A DNA stretch of 10,471 nucleotides from an uncultured Clostridia bacterium (GTDB lineage Bacteria; Bacillota; Clostridia; Christensenellales; Aristaeellaceae), in contig CAKUCE010000099.1 in the NCBI GenBank assembly GCA_934643535.1, forward strand, positions 1-10,471, read 5' to 3'. Below, piece after piece: positions 1-7,067 of the stretch (positions are counted from its first letter, which is position 1; each line of letters begins with the position of its first letter). Under the pieces are notes generated by a model. The model was not told the origin of the DNA. It was given only the letters and a program-made list of their open reading frames with translations, and did no database searches. The position numbers and the translations under genes were made by a program.

Positions 1-13
1 GCATCCGTTCCAT
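1..13 (-). CDS. Start of next operon gene (only about four codons visible)
   Basis: On the minus strand an ATG at 13-11 opens the reading Met-Glu-Arg-Met before the window ends. It is preceded by AAAGGAG with an 8-base spacer, which is as good a ribosome binding site as those of the other genes here. It lies 52 bases downstream of the beta-galactosidase stop in the same direction, and I see no convincing terminator in that gap, so it is probably the next gene of the sugar operon. Four residues are too few to name the product. Another glycosidase, a galactose-metabolism enzyme or an ATPase would be typical in this place, but that is context only. Confidence 0.55.
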
Positions 14-65
14 GGTCGTCTCTCCTTTTGAAGCTCTTGAATCTCTGGGTCGTTTTTTCAGCGCC

Positions 66-3023
66 TTACACGCGCTCAAATTCGAAGTTCATCATCATGG
101 CCAGATCCTGCAGCTCGGCTTGCACGTTGCCGTCCACTACGGCGATCTGTAGGATTTGCCGGAGGCGTTCTCCCGGTTGAATGGCGTATTCCGGCGGCAG
201 TGGCGGGCCGACCGATGCGGAGCCGATACCGCTCATCCGGGCATCCACATGCAGGTACAGACTATTGCCGGGAAGCAGCTTCTCCGGATGGGCCGCCGCC
301 GTCATCTGCCAGGGCGTCCAGGGCTGCACGTTGAAGAAGAAGGGTTCCGGGGAAGAGAAGCACAGGCCCCGGCCCTGATCGTCCGTCAGAGTGACAAAGC
401 GCGCATCGGATACTCCGCCGCTTTCCTGAGGCTTCAGGTACGGTGCGCGCCGGGTCAACGCATCGAAAAAGTACAGGCCCGGATGAACGGAAAGCTGCTT
501 ATCCTCATAGCTTTCGCCGGGACCCAGGCCGTAGTAGGTCACATGCCGCAGTTCAGCGGGCAGTTCCCACATCAATCCGCATCGGGGCAGCCATACAGGC
601 AGATCGTCTCGGATCCGGTACTCCGCTTCCAGCGTCAGAACCGAACCGGGCTTCCAATGCAGACTTCCCTCCACGGCAGGGCGATAGCTGATACCTCCCA
701 GAGCGAAATCCGTACGCCAACCGTTTTCGGCTGCCGCCGCTCGACGGACGGTGCATTCAGCCGCCTGCAGGTTTTCACCCACGTTGCTCTCCCATTGCAG
801 GCGAATATAGCGGTCATTATCCAACGGAGCCCTCCACAAGCAGGCTTCCACCCTGCGGAACATTTCGCGGCCCAAGGCGGCGCCCTTTTCGGGAAAGCCA
901 TTGCAGAAGGAAACGCTGAGACGGGCTTCGGAGCTCTGGGGCGGAGTGAAGGTGCCGGACAGTTTCCGGTGCCAATGGCAAACCTCGTGACCTGCCGTAA
1001 GGCAGCCGCAGGCTTCTCGCAGCACGGTGCGGATCATCAGCACTGTTTCGCCCGTTTTTGGCAGCGAAGGCAACCTCAAAGAAAGCGATCCCATGCTGCC
1101 CGGCTCTACCGTCGGACAGGTTTTCGTGCTGCTCCAGAAAATTTTTCCGTCGCACTGCAACGAGAGCTTCAGCTCCAGCGTTTCCAGATTTCGGAAGGCA
1201 TAGCGATTCTCAAGGTATAACCGGTTCCCCTCCAGAGTGAAATGAACGGGCGCGTATGCTTCCTTCAGTTCCCAGAGGGCGCTGTGAGGCGTTCGGTCCG
1301 GGCCCACCAGGCCATCGGCGCAGAGATTTCCGTTGTGCTTTGCCTCACCGAAATCGCCGCCGTACAAAAAGCCGCCGGATGACCCTCGCAGGGCGTGATC
1401 CGCCCATTCCCAAATGCAGCCGCCGATCATCCGTTCTTCGGCAAAAAAGCGCTCCGTATATCGGCTGAGGCCGCCAAGACTGTTCCCCATGGCGTGACAG
1501 TATTCTACCAGCAGAAGCGGTCGGGTTTCGTCCGGCAGGGCCAGATATTCGTCGATCCGCTCATTGTCCGGATACATGGCGCCCAGCAAATCAATTTTGT
1601 CCGGTCCCACTTCCGCGGCGCATCGGGCCAGCGGAAGCTTCCGCTGCTGGTTGAAAGCGCTTTCCATGTTCACGGGCCGGGATGGATCCCGGCGATGAAT
1701 CCAATCCGCTCCCTTGCTTAGTGCCTTTCCCCAACCGGACTCGTTGCCCATGGACCAGAAAATGACGCAAGCAAAATTTTTGTCTCGTTCCACCAGGCGT
1801 TTTTCCCGGTCCAGAACTGCGCTTTCATACCGTGGGTCGTTCATCAGAAAATCAATATCGCCTACGTACTGGCAACCGTGGGTTTCCATGTCCGCCTCGT
1901 CGATCACGTAAAAACCCATCTCGTCGCACAGCTCATAGAATCGGGGATCGTCTGGATAATGAGCCGTGCGAATGCAGTTGATGTTGCATTCCTTCATCAG
2001 CCGCAAGTCCTGACGCATCCGGGATACGGACAGCGTATAGCCCGCATCTGGGTCCATTTCGTGGCGGTTGACGCCCAGCAGTTTTACCGGGCGTCCATTC
2101 ACCAACAGCCGCCCGCCGATGATTTTTACGGTACGCAGGCCGAAGCGCCGCTCCACATATTCCCCCGGCAGCGTAATCCTCAGAGTGTACAGTTCAGGAG
2201 TTTCCGCGCTCCAGAGCTGCGACTCCGGCAGATGAAAATCCTCGATCATTTCGGTCTGAGTCGGTCGCCGGATTCGATGGCTCTCCCGGCCCCGGGGATC
2301 CAGCACCTGAATTTCCACATCGCCCTCCGGCCGTTCCACCGAAAGCCGCAGTTGAAAACCGTCCTGACGAGGCAGCAGAAACCAGTCCCGCAGACGGCAT
2401 TCCGGTCGGGCGGTAATGTAAACGCTTCGGAACAGACCGGATAGACGGATTTTATCCTGATCGTTAAGATAGCTGCCGGAGCAGACCTTGAAGACTGCCG
2501 CCTTCAACAGGTTTTCGCCTTCCTGCAGGGCGGATGTTGCATCGAAAACAGCGGTGTTGTGCGGTCCCTCGGCGTAACCCAGAAACTGGCCGTTCAGCCA
2601 GCAGAACACGCAGCTGTCTGCTCCCTCGAAGGTCAGAAAAAAACGCTTGGTTCCCTCCGGTCGGCGATAGCAAAAGGCCCGGGCATACAGCCCCACTGGG
2701 TTTTCCCGGGGCACATAGGGCGGGTCAAACAAAAAGGGATAGGGAGATGTAATATATTGCGCCCGGTCAAAGCCATGAAGCTGCCAGTTGGAGGGCACAG
2801 GAATCCGATCCCAGCCGGAAAAATCCTGGGTGGCCAGCATTTCGTTCAGAGTCTGCTCGTCTCCTGCCGGGCAGTAGCGAAAGGCCCATGAACCGTCCAG
2901 AGAGAACAGCCGCGGCGAACGTTCCCGTTCCTCTCCTGCGGAAAGATTGGGCACGAAATAGGCCGTCGGTTCCTCCGCCCTCACATGATGAATCAGTGGG
3001 TCGATCAAGTAGTCGGTAAGCAT
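66..3023 (-). CDS. lacZ: GH2 beta-galactosidase, LacZ type (985 aa)
   Basis: This enzyme hydrolyses terminal beta-D-galactosides such as lactose in the cytoplasm; no signal peptide is present. The length, 985 aa, is close to E. coli LacZ (1023 aa). The N-terminal jelly-roll domain (about 35-205) contains NDQDKIRLSGLFR, matching the LacZ DQD..R.SG.FR signature. A beta-sandwich follows, then the TIM barrel (about 305-590) with IRTAHYP near 351, the acid/base Glu in SMGNESGWG (E428) and the nucleophile Glu in LLVEYCHAMGNS (E507). The C-terminal small-chain domain (about 700-970) has YYGLGPGESYEDK and KPQESGGVSDARF, which are typical of true LacZ and missing from short GH2 enzymes. The ATG at 3023 has GAGGAG with a 7-base spacer, only 16 bases after the permease stop. 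Both catalytic residues are present, so it should be active. The exact galactoside is not readable from sequence. Confidence 0.95.
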   Translation of the reverse strand: MLTDYLIDPLIHHVRAEEPTAYFVPNLSAGEERERSPRLFSLDGSWAFRYCPAGDEQTLNEMLATQDFSGWDRIPVPSNWQLHGFDRAQYITSPYPFLFDPPYVPRENPVGLYARAFCYRRPEGTKRFFLTFEGADSCVFCWLNGQFLGYAEGPHNTAVFDATSALQEGENLLKAAVFKVCSGSYLNDQDKIRLSGLFRSVYITARPECRLRDWFLLPRQDGFQLRLSVERPEGDVEIQVLDPRGRESHRIRRPTQTEMIEDFHLPESQLWSAETPELYTLRITLPGEYVERRFGLRTVKIIGGRLLVNGRPVKLLGVNRHEMDPDAGYTLSVSRMRQDLRLMKECNINCIRTAHYPDDPRFYELCDEMGFYVIDEADMETHGCQYVGDIDFLMNDPRYESAVLDREKRLVERDKNFACVIFWSMGNESGWGKALSKGADWIHRRDPSRPVNMESAFNQQRKLPLARCAAEVGPDKIDLLGAMYPDNERIDEYLALPDETRPLLLVEYCHAMGNSLGGLSRYTERFFAEERMIGGCIWEWADHALRGSSGGFLYGGDFGEAKHNGNLCADGLVGPDRTPHSALWELKEAYAPVHFTLEGNRLYLENRYAFRNLETLELKLSLQCDGKIFWSSTKTCPTVEPGSMGSLSLRLPSLPKTGETVLMIRTVLREACGCLTAGHEVCHWHRKLSGTFTPPQSSEARLSVSFCNGFPEKGAALGREMFRRVEACLWRAPLDNDRYIRLQWESNVGENLQAAECTVRRAAAAENGWRTDFALGGISYRPAVEGSLHWKPGSVLTLEAEYRIRDDLPVWLPRCGLMWELPAELRHVTYYGLGPGESYEDKQLSVHPGLYFFDALTRRAPYLKPQESGGVSDARFVTLTDDQGRGLCFSSPEPFFFNVQPWTPWQMTAAAHPEKLLPGNSLYLHVDARMSGIGSASVGPPLPPEYAIQPGERLRQILQIAVVDGNVQAELQDLAMMMNFEFERV

Positions 3024-3039
3024 GCGTTTTCTCCTCTTC

Positions 3040-3858
3040 TCAGCCCTTTACCGAGCCGGCCATGCCGTTGATGAAGCTCTTCTGCTGGGAGAAGAACACA
3101 ATCAGCGTAGGAAGGGTTGTAATCGCTACCGCCAGCATAATCGCACCATAGTCCGGCGTATAACCGCTGTCTGTAAGCACGGACAGAAAGACGGGCATCG
3201 TAGTCTTTTTGGTGTCCGTCATAATCACCAGCGGCCAGAGGAATGCATTCCAGGTATTCATAAAAGTCATGGTAATAGCGGTAGCATAGGTGGGCCGCAT
3301 GCTGGGAATGAAAATGCGAAAGAAGATATTCCATTCTCCTACGCCGTCGATGCGCGCCGCCTGGATAATCTCCATCGGAAAGCTCTGAGCCGCCTGACGG
3401 AACAGAAAAATCAGAAACGCCGTAGCCAGAGAAGGCAGCATAAAGGCCGCCATGGTATTCAAAAGCGAAAGGCGGCTGAATAGGCGGAACATCGGAATCA
3501 AAATGGCCGCCGTAGGAATCATCATGGAAAGGAGAATGATTTTCATCACCACATCCTTGGTTCGGGAACGGTACACCACAAAAGCGTAGCCAGCCGCTGA
3601 GGAAATCGTCACTGCCAGGGCGGTGGTGACAACAGTGTACCGCACGGAATTGAAAAACGCAGGCACAAAACGGCCCGTATCCACCAGAGTCTGAAAATTG
3701 GCCCTCAGATTGGCGCCGAAGGTCATTTTCCCCCGGAGCATATCCACGGAGGTATTGGTGGCGCAGACAAGCACCCACAGAAACGGCGCTACCGCCAGGG
3801 CGGCAAAAAACAGAAGCACTGCGTGCTTCCAGACCAGGTTCCAGCGTTTGGCAGTCAT
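3040..3858 (-). CDS. Sugar ABC transporter permease, MalG/LacG type (272 aa)
   Basis: This is the second inner-membrane subunit of a carbohydrate ABC importer (CUT1 family). About six hydrophobic segments are visible, the first at residues 12-33. The cytoplasmic EAA loop that docks on the ATPase lies near 163-183 (QAARIDGVGEWNIFFRIFIP), and the C-terminus reads QQKSFINGMAGSVKG, the usual ending of this subunit. I chose the start at 3858 because its ATG overlaps the TGA of the preceding permease gene (ATGA), and the protein from there (MTAKRWNLVWKH...) has the family's usual length. A longer reading from 3966 would add 36 residues that lie in another frame of the preceding gene. The ATGA overlap implies translational coupling and equal amounts of the two permeases. 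The neighbouring beta-galactosidase suggests a galactoside substrate. Confidence 0.93.
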   Translation of the reverse strand: MTAKRWNLVWKHAVLLFFAALAVAPFLWVLVCATNTSVDMLRGKMTFGANLRANFQTLVDTGRFVPAFFNSVRYTVVTTALAVTISSAAGYAFVVYRSRTKDVVMKIILLSMMIPTAAILIPMFRLFSRLSLLNTMAAFMLPSLATAFLIFLFRQAAQSFPMEIIQAARIDGVGEWNIFFRIFIPSMRPTYATAITMTFMNTWNAFLWPLVIMTDTKKTTMPVFLSVLTDSGYTPDYGAIMLAVAITTLPTLIVFFSQQKSFINGMAGSVKG

Positions 3859-4745
3859 TTGGAATCCCCCGCTTTCATCTGCAGGAGCGCCAAAAGCGCC
3901 GCCAGCAGGAAGATAATATAGGCGATAGCCGAGGCGTAGCCATACTGAGGCACGCCTTTGAAGCAAAGCTGGTACAGATACTGGGACAAGGTAATGGTGG
4001 CGTTGGCGGGGCCGCCGCCGGTCAGGTTATACACTTCATCAAACAGCTTCAGGGTGCCGGTGGTGGAGGTGATGGTGGTCATGAGAATGGTGGGTTTCAG
4101 AAGGGGCACGGTTATCAATCGGAACCGAGCGAAGCCTGTGGCTCCGTCGATAGCAGCCGCCTCGTACAGACTTTCATCTATTGCCTGCAGGCCGGAGAGA
4201 TAATAGATCATATTTACACCCGTCCAGCGCCAGGTCATTACCAGCACAATAATCAGCCGCGCGCCCATCCGGTCGGACAGAAAAGCGATGGCCTGATCGA
4301 TCAGCCCGGTTTGCAGAAGCAGGGTGTTCAAATAGCCGTCGCTTGCAAAAATTCTCAGGAAAATAATGGAGCAGCTGGCCAGAGAAGTAACGGCGGGCAG
4401 AAAAATCAACGTGCGGTAGATTCCCCGCCCGCGAATGGAGGGATCGTTGACCAGCACGGCCAGCATCAGCGCCAGCCCCAGCATAATGGGAATCTGCACC
4501 ACCAAGTAAAACAGCGTATTCTGAAGCGCGGCCAGAAAGGTCTGATCTGAAAACAGGCGTACGTAATTGCGTATTCCCGCATAGGAGAGCTGGTTGGCCT
4601 TGCCCTTTTGGAAGGACAGAAGCAGGGTTTCCACCATGGGATAAAAACAGGTGAACAGAATCAGCGCCAGAGCGGGAAGGATAAATGTCCATCCCTGCAG
4701 GCTGACACGCTTTTCCAGGCTTCCTTTGTGTCCGGAAGGGATCAT
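3855..4745 (-). CDS. Sugar ABC transporter permease, MalF/LacF type (296 aa)
   Basis: This is the first permease subunit of the CUT1 carbohydrate importer. An N-terminal membrane segment (WTFILPALALILFTCFYPM, about 19-37) is followed by about five more. The EAA loop lies near 195-217 (YEAAAIDGATGFARFRLITV), and LTGGGPANATITL, conserved in MalF/UgpA-type permeases, follows. Three in-frame starts are possible: TTG at 4766, ATG at 4751 and ATG at 4745. I prefer 4745 because AAGGCGG sits 7 bases before it; the same motif is too close to 4751, and the TTG has only a weak GGGTG. The choice changes the length by at most 7 residues. It forms a heterodimer with the next gene's product and overlaps it by 4 bases. 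It is separated from the binding-protein gene by 109 bases containing two hairpins. Confidence 0.92.
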   Translation of the reverse strand: MIPSGHKGSLEKRVSLQGWTFILPALALILFTCFYPMVETLLLSFQKGKANQLSYAGIRNYVRLFSDQTFLAALQNTLFYLVVQIPIMLGLALMLAVLVNDPSIRGRGIYRTLIFLPAVTSLASCSIIFLRIFASDGYLNTLLLQTGLIDQAIAFLSDRMGARLIIVLVMTWRWTGVNMIYYLSGLQAIDESLYEAAAIDGATGFARFRLITVPLLKPTILMTTITSTTGTLKLFDEVYNLTGGGPANATITLSQYLYQLCFKGVPQYGYASAIAYIIFLLAALLALLQMKAGDSK

Positions 4746-4789
4746 ACGCATACCGCCTTTTTTCAAATTTCACCCAAGATGGGAGAACA

Positions 4790-4822
4790 GGGAGGCCGAA
4801 TGCGCCGTGCATAGGGCCTCCC
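4790..4822 (-). promoter_or_regulatory. Large intercistronic hairpin between binding protein and permease genes
   Basis: GGGAGGCC at 4790-4797 pairs with GGCCTCCC at 4815-4822. Inside, ATGC (4800-4803) pairs with GCAT (4809-4812). The two stems are separated by a symmetric two-base internal loop and closed by a 5-base loop. On the minus-strand transcript no U-run follows, so it is not a classical terminator. A stable hairpin here could protect the 3' end of the binding-protein message from 3' exonucleases, as intercistronic repeats do between malE and malF in enteric bacteria. Its function is an inference; the pairing is directly visible. Confidence 0.6.
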
Positions 4823-4830
4823 GCCGTTCC

Positions 4831-4851
4831 AAAACGGAACTTTTTTCCGTT
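4831..4851 (-). terminator. Weak terminator or attenuator after the binding-protein gene
   Basis: On the minus strand, four bases after the TAA stop, AACGGAA (4851-4845) pairs with TTCCGTT (4839-4833) around an AAAAG loop, and the T-tract continues to TTTT before GG. The stem has few GC pairs and the T-run is short, so partial termination is more likely than complete. Genes continue in the same direction 86 bases later, which fits an attenuator that lowers permease expression relative to the binding protein. On the plus strand an alternative hairpin, GTTCC/GGAAC (4826-4840), is followed by six Ts, but no plus-strand gene ends there. Confidence 0.45.
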
Positions 4852-4854
4852 GTT

Positions 4855-6099
4855 TTATTCCTCCATCAGGAATTCAATGGATTGCTGTGCCGTCTTGAGG
4901 GCTTCGTCCACGGAAGTGCCGGCCAAGACCTGATCCACGGCCAGCTGCATGGTGCTCTGCGCGTCCGCGTTATACGGGCCGTAAGTGATCACAGGGGTTT
5001 TGGCGGTGTAGTCCATAATATCCGCGAAAACCTTCTGGCCGTTGGTGAAGGCATATGGCTCGTTGACGCACTCCAGCTTCTGGGCGGGCAGATAGGTGGG
5101 TACGGTAGCCAATTCCTTTACCAGATATTCGTTGAATTCATCGCTCATAAAGGTCTTGAGGAAATCCACCGCCAGTTCCTGCTGCTGGGAGCTGGAAAGT
5201 ACCGCCCAGGAGGAGCCGCCGTTGCTGCTGTAATGACCCATGTCGTCGCCCATGCTGGGCACGGTGGTCATACCCCACAGGCCGGACTGATCCGCCGCGC
5301 CCACGATGGAACCAAGAATCCAGTTGCCGGTCACGGTAGAGGCAGCCTTGCCCTCGTTCATAGAGGCGACATACGCGGCCCAATCCTCGTTTTCCATCAC
5401 AATGCCGGACTCATGCAGCTTCTTGATGGTTTCCAGCGCAGCGCGAACGCCCTCGTTGTTTTCAATATTGGCGGAACCGTCCTCGTTGAAGTACCAGGTG
5501 GCGGCGCTCTTGACAAGTACCATCAGCAGGTTGGAATAGTCCATTTCGGTCAGCATGTAGCGGCCGGTTTTGGCCTGTACCTCTTTGCCGATTTCAATAT
5601 AACGATCCCAGGTAATATCCGTCAGGTCGGCCAGGGTGTAGCCCGCCTCCGTCAGGTAATCCAGGCGGACAAAGCTGGCGCTGGCGGCACTGTCAAAGGG
5701 CAGGGCGTAGGTCTTGCCCTCATAGGTCCAATAGCCTACCTTATCGGGGGCGAATTCACTCATATCAATTGCGGCGCTCAGATCCGTAAAGCAGCCGGGG
5801 AAAAACTGAAGGAAGCGCTGAGCACTGTAATCCTGAAACAGCGTAATATCCGGCAGGCCAGTCATATCACCGGAAGTAAGAGCTACGGTCAGACGGGTTT
5901 CCCGGTCGGAGGTGGCTACCTGCTCAATATTGATGGTAACGTCCGGATGCTGCTGGCGGTACAGTTGAGCCGCGTATTCCGCTGCCTTGCCGTTCACGCC
6001 GCCGGAAAACCAAACGGTCAGGGTATCCTCGGCCAGGGCCGGAAGGGTCGCCGCCAGCAGGATGCACAGAGTGAGAACCAGGGTAAGAACCTTTTTCAT
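4855..6099 (-). CDS. Sugar ABC transporter substrate-binding protein (414 aa)
   Basis: This is the extracytoplasmic receptor of the CUT1 importer encoded by the next two genes. It is an SBP_bac_1/UgpB-like protein of ordinary length. The N-terminus MKKVLTLVLTLCILLAATL is a signal peptide, with a predicted signal-peptidase I cut after ALA23 before Glu24. The cysteine at 12 is inside the hydrophobic core and is not in a lipobox, so I do not call it a lipoprotein. The mature start DTLTVWFSGGVNGKAAEYA and the run of conserved blocks (ITLFQDYSAQRFLQ, TYALPFDSAASASFV, ASTVTGNWILGSI, YGPYNADAQSTMQLAVDQVL) are typical of the family. The ATG at 6099 has AGGAGG with a 7-base spacer, one of the strongest sites in the window. 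It is the first gene of the operon. The substrate is inferred as a beta-galactoside from the downstream beta-galactosidase. Confidence 0.93.
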   Translation of the reverse strand: MKKVLTLVLTLCILLAATLPALAEDTLTVWFSGGVNGKAAEYAAQLYRQQHPDVTINIEQVATSDRETRLTVALTSGDMTGLPDITLFQDYSAQRFLQFFPGCFTDLSAAIDMSEFAPDKVGYWTYEGKTYALPFDSAASASFVRLDYLTEAGYTLADLTDITWDRYIEIGKEVQAKTGRYMLTEMDYSNLLMVLVKSAATWYFNEDGSANIENNEGVRAALETIKKLHESGIVMENEDWAAYVASMNEGKAASTVTGNWILGSIVGAADQSGLWGMTTVPSMGDDMGHYSSNGGSSWAVLSSSQQQELAVDFLKTFMSDEFNEYLVKELATVPTYLPAQKLECVNEPYAFTNGQKVFADIMDYTAKTPVITYGPYNADAQSTMQLAVDQVLAGTSVDEALKTAQQSIEFLMEE

Positions 6100-6122
6100 G
6101 AGAATGCCTCCTTTTTATTTCA

Positions 6123-6143
6123 ATGCGCAACGCATCGCTTTCA
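6123..6143 (-). promoter_or_regulatory. Palindrome and cre-like sequence in the transport-operon leader
   Basis: ATGCG (6123-6127) and CGCAT (6131-6135) form a perfect inverted repeat around CAA. Overlapping it, the minus strand reads TGAAAGCGATGCGT (6143-6130). This matches the first eleven positions of the CcpA consensus TGWAANCGNTNWCA and misses the last three. It lies roughly 60-80 bases downstream of the predicted transport promoter start and just before the ribosome binding site, where a bound repressor could block elongation. Catabolite repression of a beta-galactosidase operon would be sensible, but the poor right half makes this a candidate only. Confidence 0.3.
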
Positions 6144-6169
6144 CCTTCGGACGCAAAAATATAAAATCC

Positions 6170-6198
6170 TTGCTTCCTTTTCTCAAATATGCTACACT
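6170..6198 (+). promoter_or_regulatory. Predicted promoter of the AraC-type regulator gene
   Basis: TTGCTT (6170-6175), a 17-base spacer and TACACT (6193-6198) form a sigma-A-like promoter. The bases TGC just before the -10 make it an extended -10 element. Transcription would begin near 6205, leaving a leader of about 70 bases before the ATG at 6276. It faces the transport-operon promoter at 6212-6240. Confidence 0.5.
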
Positions 6199-6211
6199 CT
6201 TTACGCTATCC

Positions 6212-6240
6212 ATTATATGGGATGTGCTTCTTTTCGTAAA
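6212..6240 (-). promoter_or_regulatory. Predicted promoter of the transport/beta-galactosidase operon
   Basis: On the minus strand TTTACG (6240-6235), a 17-base spacer and a perfect TATAAT (6217-6212) are present. The -35 matches the consensus TTGACA at four of six positions, consistent with a promoter that needs an activator. Initiation would fall near 6205, giving a leader of about 105 bases before the binding-protein ATG at 6099. Confidence 0.6.
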
Positions 6241-6247
6241 TCCAAAA

Positions 6248-6273
6248 ATCTTGAATTTATATAAGGATCTTGA
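6248..6273 (-). promoter_or_regulatory. Candidate AraC operator: direct repeat of TCAAGAT
   Basis: On the minus strand TCAAGAT occurs at 6254-6248 and again at 6273-6267, in the same orientation and 19 bases apart. With the flanking bases, eight of nine match (A-N-TCAAGAT). Relative to the predicted transport start (about 6205), the repeats sit near -43 to -49 and -62 to -68, just upstream of the -35. AraC-family activators bind such direct repeats about two helical turns apart. The distal copy lies between the ribosome binding site and the start codon of the regulator's own gene, so binding could also limit its expression. Confidence 0.4.
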
Positions 6274-6275
6274 TT

Positions 6276-7067
6276 ATGTTTTTTGAGATTACCGAACCGG
6301 AATACGAACGGCTTCCTTTTCTTTTAACCACTGTCGGATCGCAGGAAAACCAACCGGCCTTGGATCGGCCCGGCGGACTTCGATTTCATCAGTTTCTGTT
6401 TGTAACCCACGGTGCGGGCAGCTTCCGGGTGGATGGGCAGTCTTTCCGCCTTTCCGCCGGACAGGCGCTGTTTGCCCGGCAGGGAACGCCCCTGTTTTAC
6501 GAGCCAGCCCGCCGGGATTTTGGCACCGCATGGCTCACCTTCCGAGGCAGCGGAGCGGAATCGCTGCTGCAATATTTTCAGATTCCCTCCTATAAAACTT
6601 TTGCCGCGGGCGAACACACCGTGGGCAGCTTGAAGCAATTTGAACAATCGGCTCAACAGAAAACCGTTCTGGCCCGGTCGGCAGACGGCTATTCCCTGGT
6701 ATTAAATTTATTGGATCAGCTAACGCTTCCCACCTCCGCCTGGTCTCAAAAAATCCGGAAGGTGAACAACTATCTGGAGGCCCATTTTAACCAAAATCTG
6801 AGTCTGGACGAGCTGGCCGCCTTCAGCGGCACAGACCGCTATTCCCTGTGCCGCCAGTACCGCCAGTTGACTGGCGTAACGGTGATGAACGCCCTGCGCA
6901 CACTGCGCATCGCCAAGGCCAAGGAAATGCTGCTTTCCGACTATCTCAGCGTGAACCAGATTGCTCACAGCTGCGGCTTTGAAAGTCCCAGCTATTTCGT
7001 GCAGGTGTTCAAGAGCGTCATGGGCATGACCCCCGGCGAATACCGGAGCTTTTCCCGCCAACGATAG
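6276..7067 (+). CDS. AraC-family regulator, cupin sensor plus HTH (263 aa)
   Basis: This is a cytoplasmic transcription factor. An N-terminal cupin-like ligand domain (about 35-80, FHQFLFVTHGAGSFRVDGQ then LSAGQALFARQGTPLFYE) is joined to a C-terminal double helix-turn-helix domain (about 158-260). The first helix-turn-helix is in LSLDELAAFSGTDRYSLCRQ and the second in LSVNQIAHSCGFESPSYFVQ, ending with the AraC signature F.....GMTPGEYR. I start at the ATG at 6276, which has AAGGA with an 8-base spacer. An in-frame TTG at 6270 lies too close to that site. Divergent transcription from the sugar operon, a likely operator in the shared promoter region, and the arabinose/melibiose-regulator type of architecture point to a sugar-responsive activator of that operon. 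Ligand and sign of control are inferred. I see no strong terminator directly after it. Confidence 0.92.
   Translation: MFFEITEPEYERLPFLLTTVGSQENQPALDRPGGLRFHQFLFVTHGAGSFRVDGQSFRLSAGQALFARQGTPLFYEPARRDFGTAWLTFRGSGAESLLQYFQIPSYKTFAAGEHTVGSLKQFEQSAQQKTVLARSADGYSLVLNLLDQLTLPTSAWSQKIRKVNNYLEAHFNQNLSLDELAAFSGTDRYSLCRQYRQLTGVTVMNALRTLRIAKAKEMLLSDYLSVNQIAHSCGFESPSYFVQVFKSVMGMTPGEYRSFSRQR

Noticed and set aside
156..1220. Open frame of 354 codons on the plus strand opposite lacZ
   Set aside because: It is antisense to the well-conserved LacZ C-terminal domain, has no ribosome binding site I could accept, and resembles no family.
3859..3966. N-terminal extension of the second permease by 36 residues
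   Set aside because: The added residues come from another frame of the preceding permease gene, and the ATGA overlap start at 3858 gives the family's normal N-terminus.
4651..6264. Open frame of 537 codons on the plus strand opposite the binding-protein gene
   Set aside because: It covers a clear binding-protein gene with signal peptide and ribosome binding site. Its translation is rich in Gly, His, Gln and Val with no recognisable domain, as expected for an antisense shadow.
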